A stretch of 64,000 nucleotides of DNA from Shewanella denitrificans OS217. GTDB lineage: Bacteria; Pseudomonadota; Gammaproteobacteria; Enterobacterales; Shewanellaceae. The notes below the pieces were generated by a model, which worked only from the letters and a program-made list of their open reading frames with translations, did no database searches and had not been told where the DNA came from. Position numbers and translations under genes: made by a program. Below, in pieces: positions 54,237 to 62,420 of this stretch; the first letter of the stretch is position 1, and every line of letters starts with the position of its first letter. The stretch lies in assembly GCF_000013765.1 (NCBI RefSeq), contig NC_007954.1, positions 1,240,001 to 1,304,000 of the forward strand, written 5' to 3'.

Positions 54237-54382
54237 TTACTTCACCATGCGCTTGTATTTCAGGCGGTGGGGTTCGACGATGTCGGCGCCGTAGGTGGCT
54301 TTTAACCAAGTGGAGTATTCGCTGAAGTTGCCTTCGTAGACGTTCACCTTGCCTTTATAGAGATTTAACAGGCCGCACTCAT
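54237..54382 (-). pseudogene. ettA: ettA 3'-end fragment
   Basis: On the minus strand this reads NLYKGKVNVYEGNFSEYSTW, then LKATYGADIVEPHRLKYKRM, VK and stop, which corresponds to the C-terminus of EttA (energy-dependent translational throttle, ABC-F family; E. coli ends EPKRIKYKRIAK). Only about 45 codons remain. The rest of the gene is absent, and an ISAs1-family element is inserted at its broken edge. The functional ettA must be elsewhere. Confidence 0.75.
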
Positions 54383-55625
54383 CAAGGCCAGATCGTGAAC
54401 GTTATTTGAGCGATTTTAGAAGAATATTGACCTGATCACGTGCTTGTGATCTTATACTCCTTTTTCAGGAGTCAGCTCATGTATATCGAATCATTCAAGC
54501 AGCATTTTAGTGCCATTGACGACCATCGCCAAAGTGCAAAAGTTACCTATCCCCTGTTCGATGTACTGTTCGGTTCGCTGTGCGCTGTTATTGCGAGTTC
54601 CAATGGCTGGTTCGAGATCCGAGAATACATTCTTGGTCACCATTCTTGGTTCAAAAAACAAAAAATGTTCATCGATGGGATCCCTGCTGACGATACCATT
54701 GCTAGGATAGTTTCTATGATTGAGCCAGATAGCTTTAATGCGTGCTTTCTCGCATGGATGAAGTCGGTTCATCAGCTGACTAATGGAGAAGTCATTGCGA
54801 TTGATGGAAAGACGCTACGTGGGTCATATAATCGCGATGATCGAAGCAGTACTATTCACATGATAAGCGCTTATGCCTCAGCGAATAAGTTGGTACTTGG
54901 TCAATTAAAAGCAGAGCAAAAAAGTAATGAAATCACAGCCATTCCAACCCTATTAAAAATGCTAGACCTGCGCGGAGCGCTAGTGACAATCGATGCTATG
55001 GGCTGTCAAACGGCTATTGCTACAACGATTATCGACAAAGGTGGTGACTACCTATTGGCGGTAAAAAACAATCAAGGCAACTTAGCTAAAGCAATAAATA
55101 AAGCCTTTAGTTCGCATCGTTCGGCTGGCTTAAGTGATGACCATGTCAATATAGAAAAAAGCCATGGTCGTATAGAAAATCGAGCCTGTTTTGTGTTGAG
55201 CTCAGCAGAGCTTGACGGTGATTTTACACATTGGGAAGCACTCAAATCCATCGTTATGGTTGAAAGCTTTAGGGCTGTTAAAGGTAAGACGGCGAGCCTT
55301 GAATATCGTTACTATATCAGTTCGAAAGTGTTATCAGCAGAGCAGCCTTAAGTGCGACTCGCGAACATTGGGGGATCGAGTCAATGCACTGGGTCTTGGA
55401 TGTCAGCATGAACGAAGATGAATGCCAGATCTACAAAAATAACGGCGCTGAAAATCTCGCTTACTTAAGGCACATGTCGCTAAACATGCTGCAAAAAGAA
55501 CCGACAAAGCTCAGTATTGTTGGTAAACGAAAGCGTTGTTTAATGAATCCAGCATTTCTGGAGAAGGTGTTAATCGCTGGATTATGCGCACCGACTAAAT
55601 AATGAACACTCATGCGGTTGCCCTG
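54383..55625 (+). mobile_element. ISAs1-family insertion sequence with 10-bp target duplication
   Basis: Ends are CAAGGCCAGATCGTGAAC on the left and, on the other strand, CAGGGCAACCGCATGAGTG on the right, both starting CARGGC. The 10 bases CCGCACTCAT flank it directly on both sides (54373-54382 and 55626-55635), a clear target-site duplication. The length is 1243 bp. Its transposase is frameshifted, so it cannot move by itself. Confidence 0.88.
54479..55602 (+). pseudogene. ISAs1-family transposase, frameshifted
   Basis: The first part (MYIESFKQHFSAIDDHRQSA to YYISSKVLSAEQ) carries the ISAs1 signatures ADDTIARI, VIAIDGKTLRGSY and GDYLLAVKNNQ. At about 55347 the frame shifts: after GAGCAG the expected reading LSATREHWGIESMHWVLDVS continues in another frame to 55602 (ending LCAPTK). 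Loss of one base, probably a G in GAGCAGGCC, explains it. Without repair the protein lacks its last 85 residues including the catalytic Glu region. Confidence 0.9.
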
Positions 55626-55949
55626 CCGCACTCATGGAAGGTCATACGCTTTTTAATTAGGCCTAAACTTTGGACAGACCTTAACGAAAACTGAGCAATG
55701 CCGTGCCCTAGAAGAAGTCAGGTGAGGGGGAGTACACGTCTATGTCCCCAGTCCATTTAGATAAGATATAAGTTTAATCTTTATTTTATAAATTGATTGC
55801 AGTGCTGTAATGGCTTTGATACATTCCTGCCGCCACCCAGTTACCCTGTCGCATTTACGTTTATAGAAAAAATAACGTATTGACAATTTTATGAAAATAT
55901 TAACAAAAGTAAATGCGTAAAGAAATTAAACAAATATAGGAAGTATTTG
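55603..55949. other. intergenic region
   Basis: About 350 bases: the IS right end, target duplication, and then AT-rich sequence before the lipoprotein gene. TTGACA at about 55879 is a possible -35, with no good -10 at standard spacing. Confidence 0.45.
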
Positions 55950-57956
55950 ATGTCAAACAATATTAAAATAGTGTTAGCTGTTTCTGCAGCACTTTCTTTA
56001 TCCGGCTGTTTAGAGGTTGAAGATAACAATAATAACGATAATGTCGTTGCCGCGTTAGAAGCTCAAAACCAATTATTACAAAATCAAATTGATGCTAATG
56101 TAGCACCGATTAATTTATCAGCAACAATTAAAGGTGCGACTGCAGATGTTGACTTATCTGACGCGCAAGTTTCTATCAAGTTTGCTGGTGAATGGTCGGC
56201 TCCTGTCAATATTACCAGTGCCAAGCTGCTCCTGACTAAACAAGCCGCAAATAGTGATTTCTTATTGAAAGTGACCAGTCCGTCAGCGGCGTTCGTTTCA
56301 ATGACTTTCAAAGGCATGACAAAAACAAGTTCACAAGGTCAAATTATCAGTCAAGATCTCGGCGAAATCCTAGTGGGTAAGCCAAAAGAGAAGCAACTTA
56401 CACTGTTACAAACGGGTAAAAACTCCTATGTTGAGAACTTAGAGTTATATCCACAATATGTGGTTAACAACTCATCACCCTATTACAGCCCTTACAAGCT
56501 AGAACTACTACAGCCAGAGAGCTTAGCTGTCTACACGAAAGAGACTGGCGAGTACAAGCTGGTATTACCCGAAGGGATCTCAACTGAGCTGCATGCAAAA
56601 CTCGATGTTGACAGCGATGGCGTTAATGATTTCGAACTGGAGCTTGGACAGAACGGCTCAGCGACTAAACTATTGAGTGCAAACAAGGTATGGGCTGAAA
56701 ATACCCTTTATCTTAAAGAGGTCAACCAATTAAGGGAATATAATTTACGCTTGAGCTTGCTCGATGGAGAGGGTTCGACCTTAGAAGGGGCTAGAGTCTC
56801 AACAAATGATAATGATAATGGTAATGCCTACTTTGCCTATGACGCTGCGACCTCTCAGTATGTGTTAGATACGCGATACAGGGGATACCTCACGGTTAAA
56901 ATACCTAGCTTTACCGTTGGGGATGTGAGTTATACAAGCGCTGAAATGACAATTTCTCCGACTGATTTTGACAAACAATACCGAGTGCAAGTTTCTGGCA
57001 ATCAATACCAAAATTTTGTTACCGAAGTTGTTGATGGCAAATTGAACTTAGTTGTAGGATTATCTGCATTTAGTTACCAGTCACCTTCAATCACCGCTCT
57101 TTCACAGAAAGTTAAAGACAATAAACTTGACGTCTTTTATTCGGCTCCCGTTGAATTAATTAAAGTAGATGGCAAGCAGGTTAGTGTGACATTAGCCTCT
57201 GTGAATGCATTAAAAGTTATTCCTGGGAATACCACTAATGATCAGGGTGTTTTGCCAGGTAGCACTTCGGTAAAACGTGATAACAAAACACTTGAATCAC
57301 AAGTCTCGTTAACGTTAAACGGCACTAAGCTGACTGCAACACCAACTTCAGCAACATTAGAGGATGGCGAATATGAGTATCGAGTTGGCAAGTTAGTTAA
57401 TGTGATTTCTGGTCAAGAGGAAGATGTTTCCAATGACAACATTAATGCATTGAATGTCTATAAAACTAGCTTTAGCATTAATGATGTTGTGCTAGATAAC
57501 GTCAATTACACTACCAATGGTGCACTGATCGTCGCCAAAAATACTGCCGATGTTGCGGTTTCATGCGGTTGGTGCGGTGGAAGCTCAAGTGTTAGGGTAT
57601 ATTTTCCACTGTCTATTAATAGCTTAAGTGATCTCACCCTTACTATGACCTCTTATACTGCTAATGGAGTCAACATTGCTGCAAATAATGTAATTCAAGT
57701 GGTTCAGTCTGGTTACCTGGGGAATGTAAACAAGCAATATTTGCTTAAAGCGGCTCAAAATGAAAATATTACGTATGACTCAATTTCTCCTCTGCGGGGT
57801 ACTAGCTTAGAATCGGGTTATAAATATTCAAGTTATGCTTACCTCTATCTAGAGGATGACACGGCAAGTCGTGCCAATAGCGCCACATTTGATTATAGTT
57901 ACACGACTAAAGCAGGTGAGCGTAAAACCGGAACTATTACCTTAAAAGTTAAGTAA
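55950..57956 (+). CDS. large lipoprotein of unknown function
   Basis: A 668-residue protein with lipobox LSGC after MSNNIKIVLAVSAALSLSGC. A short Asn/Asp-rich stretch (EVEDNNNNDN) and a helical segment (VVAALEAQNQLLQNQID) follow, then a long beta-rich body with Ca-like DVDSDGVNDFELE near residue 225 and a CGWC pair near 535. ATG at 55950 follows TAGGAAG. I recognise no family; composition and length suggest an exposed outer-membrane lipoprotein. It lies inside the segment enclosed by the duplicated gene end. Confidence 0.78.
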   Translation: MSNNIKIVLAVSAALSLSGCLEVEDNNNNDNVVAALEAQNQLLQNQIDANVAPINLSATIKGATADVDLSDAQVSIKFAGEWSAPVNITSAKLLLTKQAANSDFLLKVTSPSAAFVSMTFKGMTKTSSQGQIISQDLGEILVGKPKEKQLTLLQTGKNSYVENLELYPQYVVNNSSPYYSPYKLELLQPESLAVYTKETGEYKLVLPEGISTELHAKLDVDSDGVNDFELELGQNGSATKLLSANKVWAENTLYLKEVNQLREYNLRLSLLDGEGSTLEGARVSTNDNDNGNAYFAYDAATSQYVLDTRYRGYLTVKIPSFTVGDVSYTSAEMTISPTDFDKQYRVQVSGNQYQNFVTEVVDGKLNLVVGLSAFSYQSPSITALSQKVKDNKLDVFYSAPVELIKVDGKQVSVTLASVNALKVIPGNTTNDQGVLPGSTSVKRDNKTLESQVSLTLNGTKLTATPTSATLEDGEYEYRVGKLVNVISGQEEDVSNDNINALNVYKTSFSINDVVLDNVNYTTNGALIVAKNTADVAVSCGWCGGSSSVRVYFPLSINSLSDLTLTMTSYTANGVNIAANNVIQVVQSGYLGNVNKQYLLKAAQNENITYDSISPLRGTSLESGYKYSSYAYLYLEDDTASRANSATFDYSYTTKAGERKTGTITLKVK

Positions 57957-57996
57957 ATAGTTTTGATAAGGTTAATCCTATGACCTTAAAATAAAC

Positions 57997-58025
57997 AAGC
58001 CCTGCTGATTAGCGGGGCTTTTTTC
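57997..58025 (+). terminator. rho-independent terminator
   Basis: AAGCCCTGCT pairs with AGCGGGGCTT (one G-T pair) followed by six T. Confidence 0.85.
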
Positions 58026-58085
58026 TTGCTAAGGGAGTAACCCTTAGTCCGCCCTGCAGTTATACGATGCACCAGTAGGCAACTG

Positions 58086-58139
58086 AATGAACAAGAGCTG
58101 CACAGGCTAGCGTTTTTAAAGCAAATGGCAGGAGAATAG
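58086..58139 (+). pseudogene. diverged copy of the lipase-companion gene 3' end
   Basis: These 54 bases align without gaps to 53353-53406, about 45 of 54 identical by eye, with the last 27 identical. They read NEQELHRLAFLKQMAGE and TAG, against DEQELQRLEFLKQMAGE and TAG. Similarity stops abruptly upstream. The copy lies 4.7 kb away from the gene it matches. Confidence 0.9.
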
Positions 58140-58216
58140 AGGTTGCTACCCTTTTAGTTTGTAAACCCTAGATCTAGATATGCTATTTTACTCCCATTGA
58201 GATACAAACAGAGCTG

Positions 58217-58867
58217 ATGATGAAGAAAACGGCCATAGTTGTAGGCGCTACAGGCTTGGTTGGTCAATCTGTGGTTGAGCACTTAGTTAATGCTGCGCAT
58301 ATTGAAAAAGTCATTAGCATAACCCGTAGCCCTGTTGCTTATTCATCCGCTAACGTGGTGAATCATGTCGTTAACTTTGAACGTTTAGCCGCTTACAGCG
58401 CTGCTTTTAAGGGGGATATCTTGTTCTCGTGCCTTGGGACAACGCTTAAGCAAGCAGGCTCATTGGCCGCTCAGCGCAAGGTCGATATTGATTATCAATT
58501 TGAGGCAGCAAAACTTGCGCTTAACAACGGCGTATCCCATTATTTATTGGTTTCATCCAGTGGCGCCAATGAAAAAAGTCATAGTCCCTATTTAAAAATG
58601 AAAGGGGAGTTAGAAGTAAAAATAGGCGCGTTAGGCTTTAATCGCATCAGCATTTTCCAACCCTCACTATTGCTTGGTGAGCGCAGGCATTTTCGCTTAG
58701 GTGAAAAAATTGCGGCTTATATTCTCCCAGTGATTTGCAGCATCAGTTTTCTCAGGCGTTATCGCCCGATAACAGGCAATGAAGTGGCAAAAAAGATGGT
58801 GTTAGTTAGCCAAGAAGCTGGCAAACGACTGGAGACATTTAAATTAGATGAGGTTTTTGTCAAGTAA
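58217..58867 (+). CDS. NAD(P)-binding oxidoreductase-like protein (short-chain atypical type)
   Basis: A 216-residue Rossmann-fold protein. Seen: VVGATGLVGQSVVEHL (GxxGxxG), SCLGTTLKQAG, and VSSSGANEKSHSPYLKMKGELE with the YxxxK pattern. This matches bacterial relatives of the HTATIP2/TIP30 group. Likely a reductase or a nucleotide-sensing protein; substrate unknown. It stands alone just past the duplicated gene end. Confidence 0.85.
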   Translation: MMKKTAIVVGATGLVGQSVVEHLVNAAHIEKVISITRSPVAYSSANVVNHVVNFERLAAYSAAFKGDILFSCLGTTLKQAGSLAAQRKVDIDYQFEAAKLALNNGVSHYLLVSSSGANEKSHSPYLKMKGELEVKIGALGFNRISIFQPSLLLGERRHFRLGEKIAAYILPVICSISFLRRYRPITGNEVAKKMVLVSQEAGKRLETFKLDEVFVK

Positions 58868-59207
58868 TCATTAAATCTTCAATTAATACAAATTGTTAAT
58901 TGCAATTCGAAAAGTCCCGGTGAGCCTGGGTACGGCATCCCAGCGGCCCAGCAGCCTGGCTCAATAGTTTAACTAGAGCCATTTAGCTCAATGTCCTTTT
59001 ATTGGCTCCAGTGTAACTTTTCAGCTTTAATCAAGAGGTATTAATTGAGCTGCTCATTGATAAACTTTGGCCGGAGTTCTAGCGAGTTTTGCCCCATTAT
59101 GATTTAGAACAATTACTCATTCGAACTTTGTGTTTCTGTGTTTGCCTTATATTTACTAATGCGGAAAGCAAAAGATAAGGCCCTAGTAACTTGTTTTGTA
59201 TTATGCC
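58868..59207. other. intergenic region between oxidoreductase gene and intI
   Basis: About 340 bases between convergent genes. A GC-richer part near 58915-58970 (CCCGGTGAGCCTGGG, CAGCGGCCCAGCAGCCTGG) contrasts with AT-rich flanks; no terminator was identified with confidence. Confidence 0.45.
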
Positions 59208-60167
59208 TTAAAGACTGTCAAGAGGACTTATGACCCCAGTATGATGGCCACCAATCACATGGGTATATATCTCGGTTGTTTTGACATCACTGTGTCCCAA
59301 TAACTCTTGGATGGTACGAATGTCATGGCCTTTGAGTAATAAAGATGTTGCAAATGAATGGCGGAAAGTATGGGCGGTAACGCGCTTATCTATACCACAG
59401 TTAGTGGTAGCTTGCCTTAATGCACGTGAAAAAGCCGTTGGATGAATATGGTGTCTGCACACATAGTTGTCACTTGGGTGCATACAACGGCGGCTAGCAG
59501 GAAAGATATATTGCCAATGAAACTTAGAGGCGTTACTACGGTATTTTCTGATGAGAGAGATGGGCAATGAAGCAAGTCCAAAGCCATCTGACAAATCCGC
59601 CTCGTGGAGCTTTTTTACCTGTTTCATTTGTGACTTTAGAACATCAATCAATCCGTTAGGTAGCATACAAACTCGATCTTTTTGCCCTTTACCTCGGTAC
59701 ACAAAGATAGATTTAGTGGTTAGATCAATATCTTTTACCCTAAGTTTTAAGGCTTCCTTTAATCTTAGCCCTGAGCCAAATAGGATGGCACCAATTAAAT
59801 AGTGGTAGCCTGACAAATTGCTGATGATCAGTTTTGCTTCTTCGTTAGACAATACCTGCGGTATTCGTTTAGGGGCTTTTGCATAGGGAAATTGTAACTC
59901 ATTGGGCTCAATTTTTAACACATGGCGACAAGCAAATACAATGGCACATAGGGCCTGTTTCTGGGTGCTCGCCGACACTTCGCACTCCACTGCTAAAAAA
60001 CAGAGAAATTGTTCAATCAAAGCGGGGGTTATATCAGCGCCATGACGAATATTGCAATGTCGAATGAAATAGCGGTTCCAATAGAGGTAGGATTTTTCTG
60101 TTTGATAGCTGTAATGGCGTACCCTGATCTCTGTCCGTATAGCCTCCAAAAATGTTAATTGCCCCAT
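59208..60167 (-). CDS. intI: integron integrase
   Basis: A 319-residue tyrosine recombinase with the IntI-specific insertion. Seen: N-terminal core-binding domain, catalytic Arg in FGSGLRLKEALKLRVKDID, the IntI patch LPISLIRKYRSNASKFHWQY and FPASRRCMHPSDNYVCRHHI, then HTFRHSFATSLL and LLGHSDVKTTEIYTHV with catalytic His, Arg and Tyr. It resembles chromosomal integron integrases and is intact. It is divergent from the cassette array, as in standard integrons, and AAGGTAA lies before the ATG. A LexA box overlaps its promoter region. Confidence 0.95.
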   Translation of the reverse strand: MGQLTFLEAIRTEIRVRHYSYQTEKSYLYWNRYFIRHCNIRHGADITPALIEQFLCFLAVECEVSASTQKQALCAIVFACRHVLKIEPNELQFPYAKAPKRIPQVLSNEEAKLIISNLSGYHYLIGAILFGSGLRLKEALKLRVKDIDLTTKSIFVYRGKGQKDRVCMLPNGLIDVLKSQMKQVKKLHEADLSDGFGLASLPISLIRKYRSNASKFHWQYIFPASRRCMHPSDNYVCRHHIHPTAFSRALRQATTNCGIDKRVTAHTFRHSFATSLLLKGHDIRTIQELLGHSDVKTTEIYTHVIGGHHTGVISPLDSL

Positions 60168-60567
60168 AACCGTTACCTTACCAATGCACTGTGTTTATAT
60201 ACAGTTATAGTTGAGGTTGAGATAATTGCTATGAAAAAGATGCATAAATCGTTGGATTGACGCATCGATAATACTAACTGTTAAGCATTAACTCATTATT
60301 ATCAATAGTTTGTAATATATATAAAAGTGCTATGCAGACCTCGTAAACACCTATGCATCTTTTTTATCTGCTGAATTGTCATATTTAACCTGTATTTTTT
60401 GTTAAATAATATATTTACAACAAACACTTACAAGTGATATTTTGACGAAGAAACTTACAAGAAAGCAGGAGGGTTATCCTGCTGCTAATCAATAAGCTGT
60501 TATAGCGCTTTATCTTTTCAACTATTTATTCCGGTTAATCGGTAAAATTTATTTCAATAGCTTGTGG
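60168..60567. other. intI promoter and attI region
   Basis: About 400 AT-rich bases with the LexA box near intI and the attI crossover at the far end. A cassette promoter (Pc) would be expected here but could not be fixed by eye. Confidence 0.6.
60189..60204. promoter_or_regulatory. LexA (SOS) box upstream of intI
   Basis: CTGTGTTTATATACAG matches the consensus CTGT-N8-ACAG with an AT-rich centre, 22 bases before the intI start codon. LexA control of integron integrases is known from other bacteria. Confidence 0.85.
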
Positions 60568-60573
60568 TTGGCT
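60567..60573 (+). other. attI crossover site
   Basis: GTTGGCT fits the core GTTRRRY and lies 400 bp from intI on the cassette side, followed by the first cassette. The wider attI structure was not resolved. Confidence 0.5.
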
Positions 60574-60831
60574 AGGGTCTTTTTCGGTAATCGCCCTTTC
60601 AGTTTTTCGCCAAACAACGCGTTTAACTTCCAACAGTTTTATCAGCATCAGCTCAACCTAGTATGCAATTATTCGTTGCAGTTTTACGCAAGGTTGTTTT
60701 ACAGTGTGGGTAATAATTTTATATCGAATTGTTGTGTTAACAGGGCTGGCGGTAAACCGCGAAATTGCAACTGGTGGCGCAATAACAAGCAAAGGCAGCG
60801 GACGCAAAAAGCCGCGCCGTTGCTTTGGACG
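60568..60831 (+). other. integron cassette 1, no convincing gene
   Basis: About 264 bases between the attI core and the G of GTTAGGC. The only long frame starts within attI and runs through the attC, so it is not accepted. The cassette may be non-coding, a promoter cassette or a degraded one. Confidence 0.5.
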
Positions 60832-60837
60832 TTAGGC
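60776..60837 (+). other. attC site of cassette 1
   Basis: The core GTTAGGC (60831-60837) ends a 62-base imperfect palindrome in which GCAAAGGCAGCGGACGC faces GCCGCGCCGTTGCTTTGG. The left inverse core (CAATAAC) is degenerate. Confidence 0.65.
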
Positions 60838-60857
60838 GAAGGAAGCGAGGCGAAATC

Positions 60858-61358
60858 GTGAATATGAAAGATACTTCACCAAAGCTAGAACAACGAAGAG
60901 ATCAAAGTTACGTTGCGATTAGAGCGCATGCCAGTAGGGCTGAACTGTCTACCAAACTACCCCCACTCATTGGGGAGCTTGCGGTTTGGTTGGCAGCTCG
61001 TGGGGTCAATCCAGCGGGCGCTCCATTTTACAGATATCTTGTCATAGATCAGAACGAAGAATTTGATATTGAAGTGGGCTTTCCTGTATCAAACCATTTA
61101 CAAGGTGATGGTAGGGTCGATGCAGGTGTAATTCCTGCTGGGCGCTATGCAGTCACTACACACATTGGGGAATACGATCGCCTGCAGGATGCAACCGCAA
61201 ACCTAAAGAAATGGGCTGCTGATAATAACGTGCGGTGGGATGCCTCCGAAGATGAGAGCCGTTGGGGTGCTCGCCTTGAAACCTATTTGACTGATCCTTC
61301 GGAAGAACCCGATCCGCAAAAATGGCAGACTGAAATTGCAATCCGAACTTCAGCGTAG
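60858..61358 (+). CDS. GyrI-like effector-binding domain protein (cassette 2)
   Basis: A 166-residue protein of the GyrI-like small-molecule-binding fold, stand-alone without DNA-binding domain. Seen: RRDQSYVAIRAHASRAELST, PAGAPFYRYLVID, FDIEVGFPVSNHLQGDGRVD, IPAGRYAVTTHIGEYDRLQD and LETYLTDPSEEPDPQKWQTE, typical of AraC-associated and cassette-borne members. GTG at 60858 has GAGG seven bases upstream; ATG at 60864 is an alternative. It fills a cassette between two attC sites. Confidence 0.88.
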   Translation: MNMKDTSPKLEQRRDQSYVAIRAHASRAELSTKLPPLIGELAVWLAARGVNPAGAPFYRYLVIDQNEEFDIEVGFPVSNHLQGDGRVDAGVIPAGRYAVTTHIGEYDRLQDATANLKKWAADNNVRWDASEDESRWGARLETYLTDPSEEPDPQKWQTEIAIRTSA

Positions 61359-61367
61359 AAAACTTGC

Positions 61368-61439
61368 GCCTAACAAGGCGCTGCACTGGACGGCTATTCC
61401 GCTGCGCTCCATTGCCGCCAGTGAGCTTTAGCGTTGAAC
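61368..61439 (+). other. attC site of cassette 2
   Basis: A 72-base site bounded by inverse core GCCTAAC and core GTTGAAC, both exact fits to RYYYAAC and GTTRRRY. Between them, imperfect arms AAGGCGCTGCACTGGACGGC and GCCGCCAGTGAGCTTTAGC can fold together. Confidence 0.88.
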
Positions 61440-61548
61440 TAAGCCGCTGCGCGGAGCCCAAAAGAGGCTGCGTGAATGTTTAAGCTTCATTGAATCAGCT
61501 AAACTTAAAAAAGATACGATGGAACACAACTATGACAAAGGAATTTCA

Positions 61549-61653
61549 ATGAAACACGTACAAATCAAGCCGAACAATCAGTTTTTAACTTCTCTACAGC
61601 CCAGAACCAGCTTCAAAAAAGCAAATTCCTATAGCATAAAGCATACCAATTAA
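61549..61653 (+). CDS. possible 34-residue basic peptide
   Basis: ATG at 61549 has AAAGGA six bases upstream and opens a 34-codon frame (MKHVQIKPNNQFLTSLQPRT at the start) ending in TAA. The composition is basic. It is too short to judge; it may be a leader peptide or chance. Confidence 0.35.
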   Translation: MKHVQIKPNNQFLTSLQPRTSFKKANSYSIKHTN

Positions 61654-61686
61654 TCTGGAGTTGGCATCGGCCAAGTCCAACACGCG

Positions 61687-61719
61687 ATTTATGCCTTGCA
61701 AACAGCACAAGGCATAAAT
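61687..61719. other. perfect 12-bp hairpin before the Sel1-like gene
   Basis: ATTTATGCCTTG and CAAGGCATAAAT separated by nine bases, 23 bases upstream of the start codon at 61742. It may be a regulatory RNA structure; there is no T-run. Confidence 0.6.
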
Positions 61720-61741
61720 ACTAAGACTTTAGGGCACTAGC

Positions 61742-62317
61742 ATGTATTCGAACTCAATTAAATCTATCGCTATTGTATTGCTGTGTCTGAGTAGCTTTTT
61801 TACTCACGCAGATGTTAACTCTTTATTCAAAGAGGCTATGAGCAAGGTTAACAATGGTGATTGTGAATCGGGGGTGCTCTTATTACATGAGCTAGCCGAT
61901 AGAAATCTACCCGGAGCATTAATTAATTTGGGCTCTATATACGAATCAGGCAAGTGCGGAAGTGAAGACCTAGCGAGAGCAAATGAATTATTCAAAATAG
62001 CTTCTGAAATGAGTATCCCGATAGGTCATTACAGGTATGGTTTGTTGCACTTTGGAGATGATTCGTATAAACCTGATTACAAACTTGTTTTTAGAGAATG
62101 GTCAAAAGCTTTCAAGTTAGGTTTACCAATATATAGTGAGCTTGCAATACTTCATCATGAGGGGCTTGGTACTCATAAAAATGCCCTGTTAGCTGAAATG
62201 TTGCTAATAAAAGGTGTTAAACAAGGTGATGTACAAGCAACCGAGCAACTTAAGGGCTTTTATCTGGACAAATCCAGTCCACTCTACAATCCTGAAAAAG
62301 CAAAAAACTTTCGATAA
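61742..62317 (+). CDS. secreted Sel1-like repeat protein (cassette 3)
   Basis: A 191-residue protein with signal peptide (MYSNSIKSIAIVLLCLSSFF, cleaved near THADV). Helical pairs of the Sel1/TPR type follow: PGALINLGSIYESGKCGSED, LARANELFKIASEMSIPIGH, and YSELAILHHEGLGTHKNALL. Such proteins mediate protein contacts. It is the gene of an integron cassette; attC follows the stop by two bases. Lower GC than the chromosomal genes. Confidence 0.8.
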   Translation: MYSNSIKSIAIVLLCLSSFFTHADVNSLFKEAMSKVNNGDCESGVLLLHELADRNLPGALINLGSIYESGKCGSEDLARANELFKIASEMSIPIGHYRYGLLHFGDDSYKPDYKLVFREWSKAFKLGLPIYSELAILHHEGLGTHKNALLAEMLLIKGVKQGDVQATEQLKGFYLDKSSPLYNPEKAKNFR

Positions 62318-62319
62318 GT

Positions 62320-62420
62320 GCCCTAACACGTCATTCAAGCAGGACAAAAAACAGTTGGTTTTTGCTCGTGCCTCGCTTATTTTAACCAACTATTTTATTG
62401 CCTCTTAATGAGGCGCTGGC
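62320..62420 (+). other. long degenerate attC site of cassette 3
   Basis: Starts GCCCTAAC and runs through GTCATTCAAGCAGGAC and AACAGTTGGTT...AACCAACT arms, a form common in Vibrio and Shewanella cassettes, but the final core reads CGCTGGC where CGTTGGC would be expected. Recombination there may be reduced. Confidence 0.7.

Larger units (their letters stand above)
61359..61741. other. attC and start of cassette 3
   Basis: About 380 bases: the attC of cassette 2, then the leader of cassette 3 with a possible small peptide gene and a perfect 12-bp hairpin. Confidence 0.6.

Noticed and set aside
60562..60861. 99-codon frame across the first cassette
   Set aside because: It starts inside attI and reads through attC, which real cassette genes do not do.
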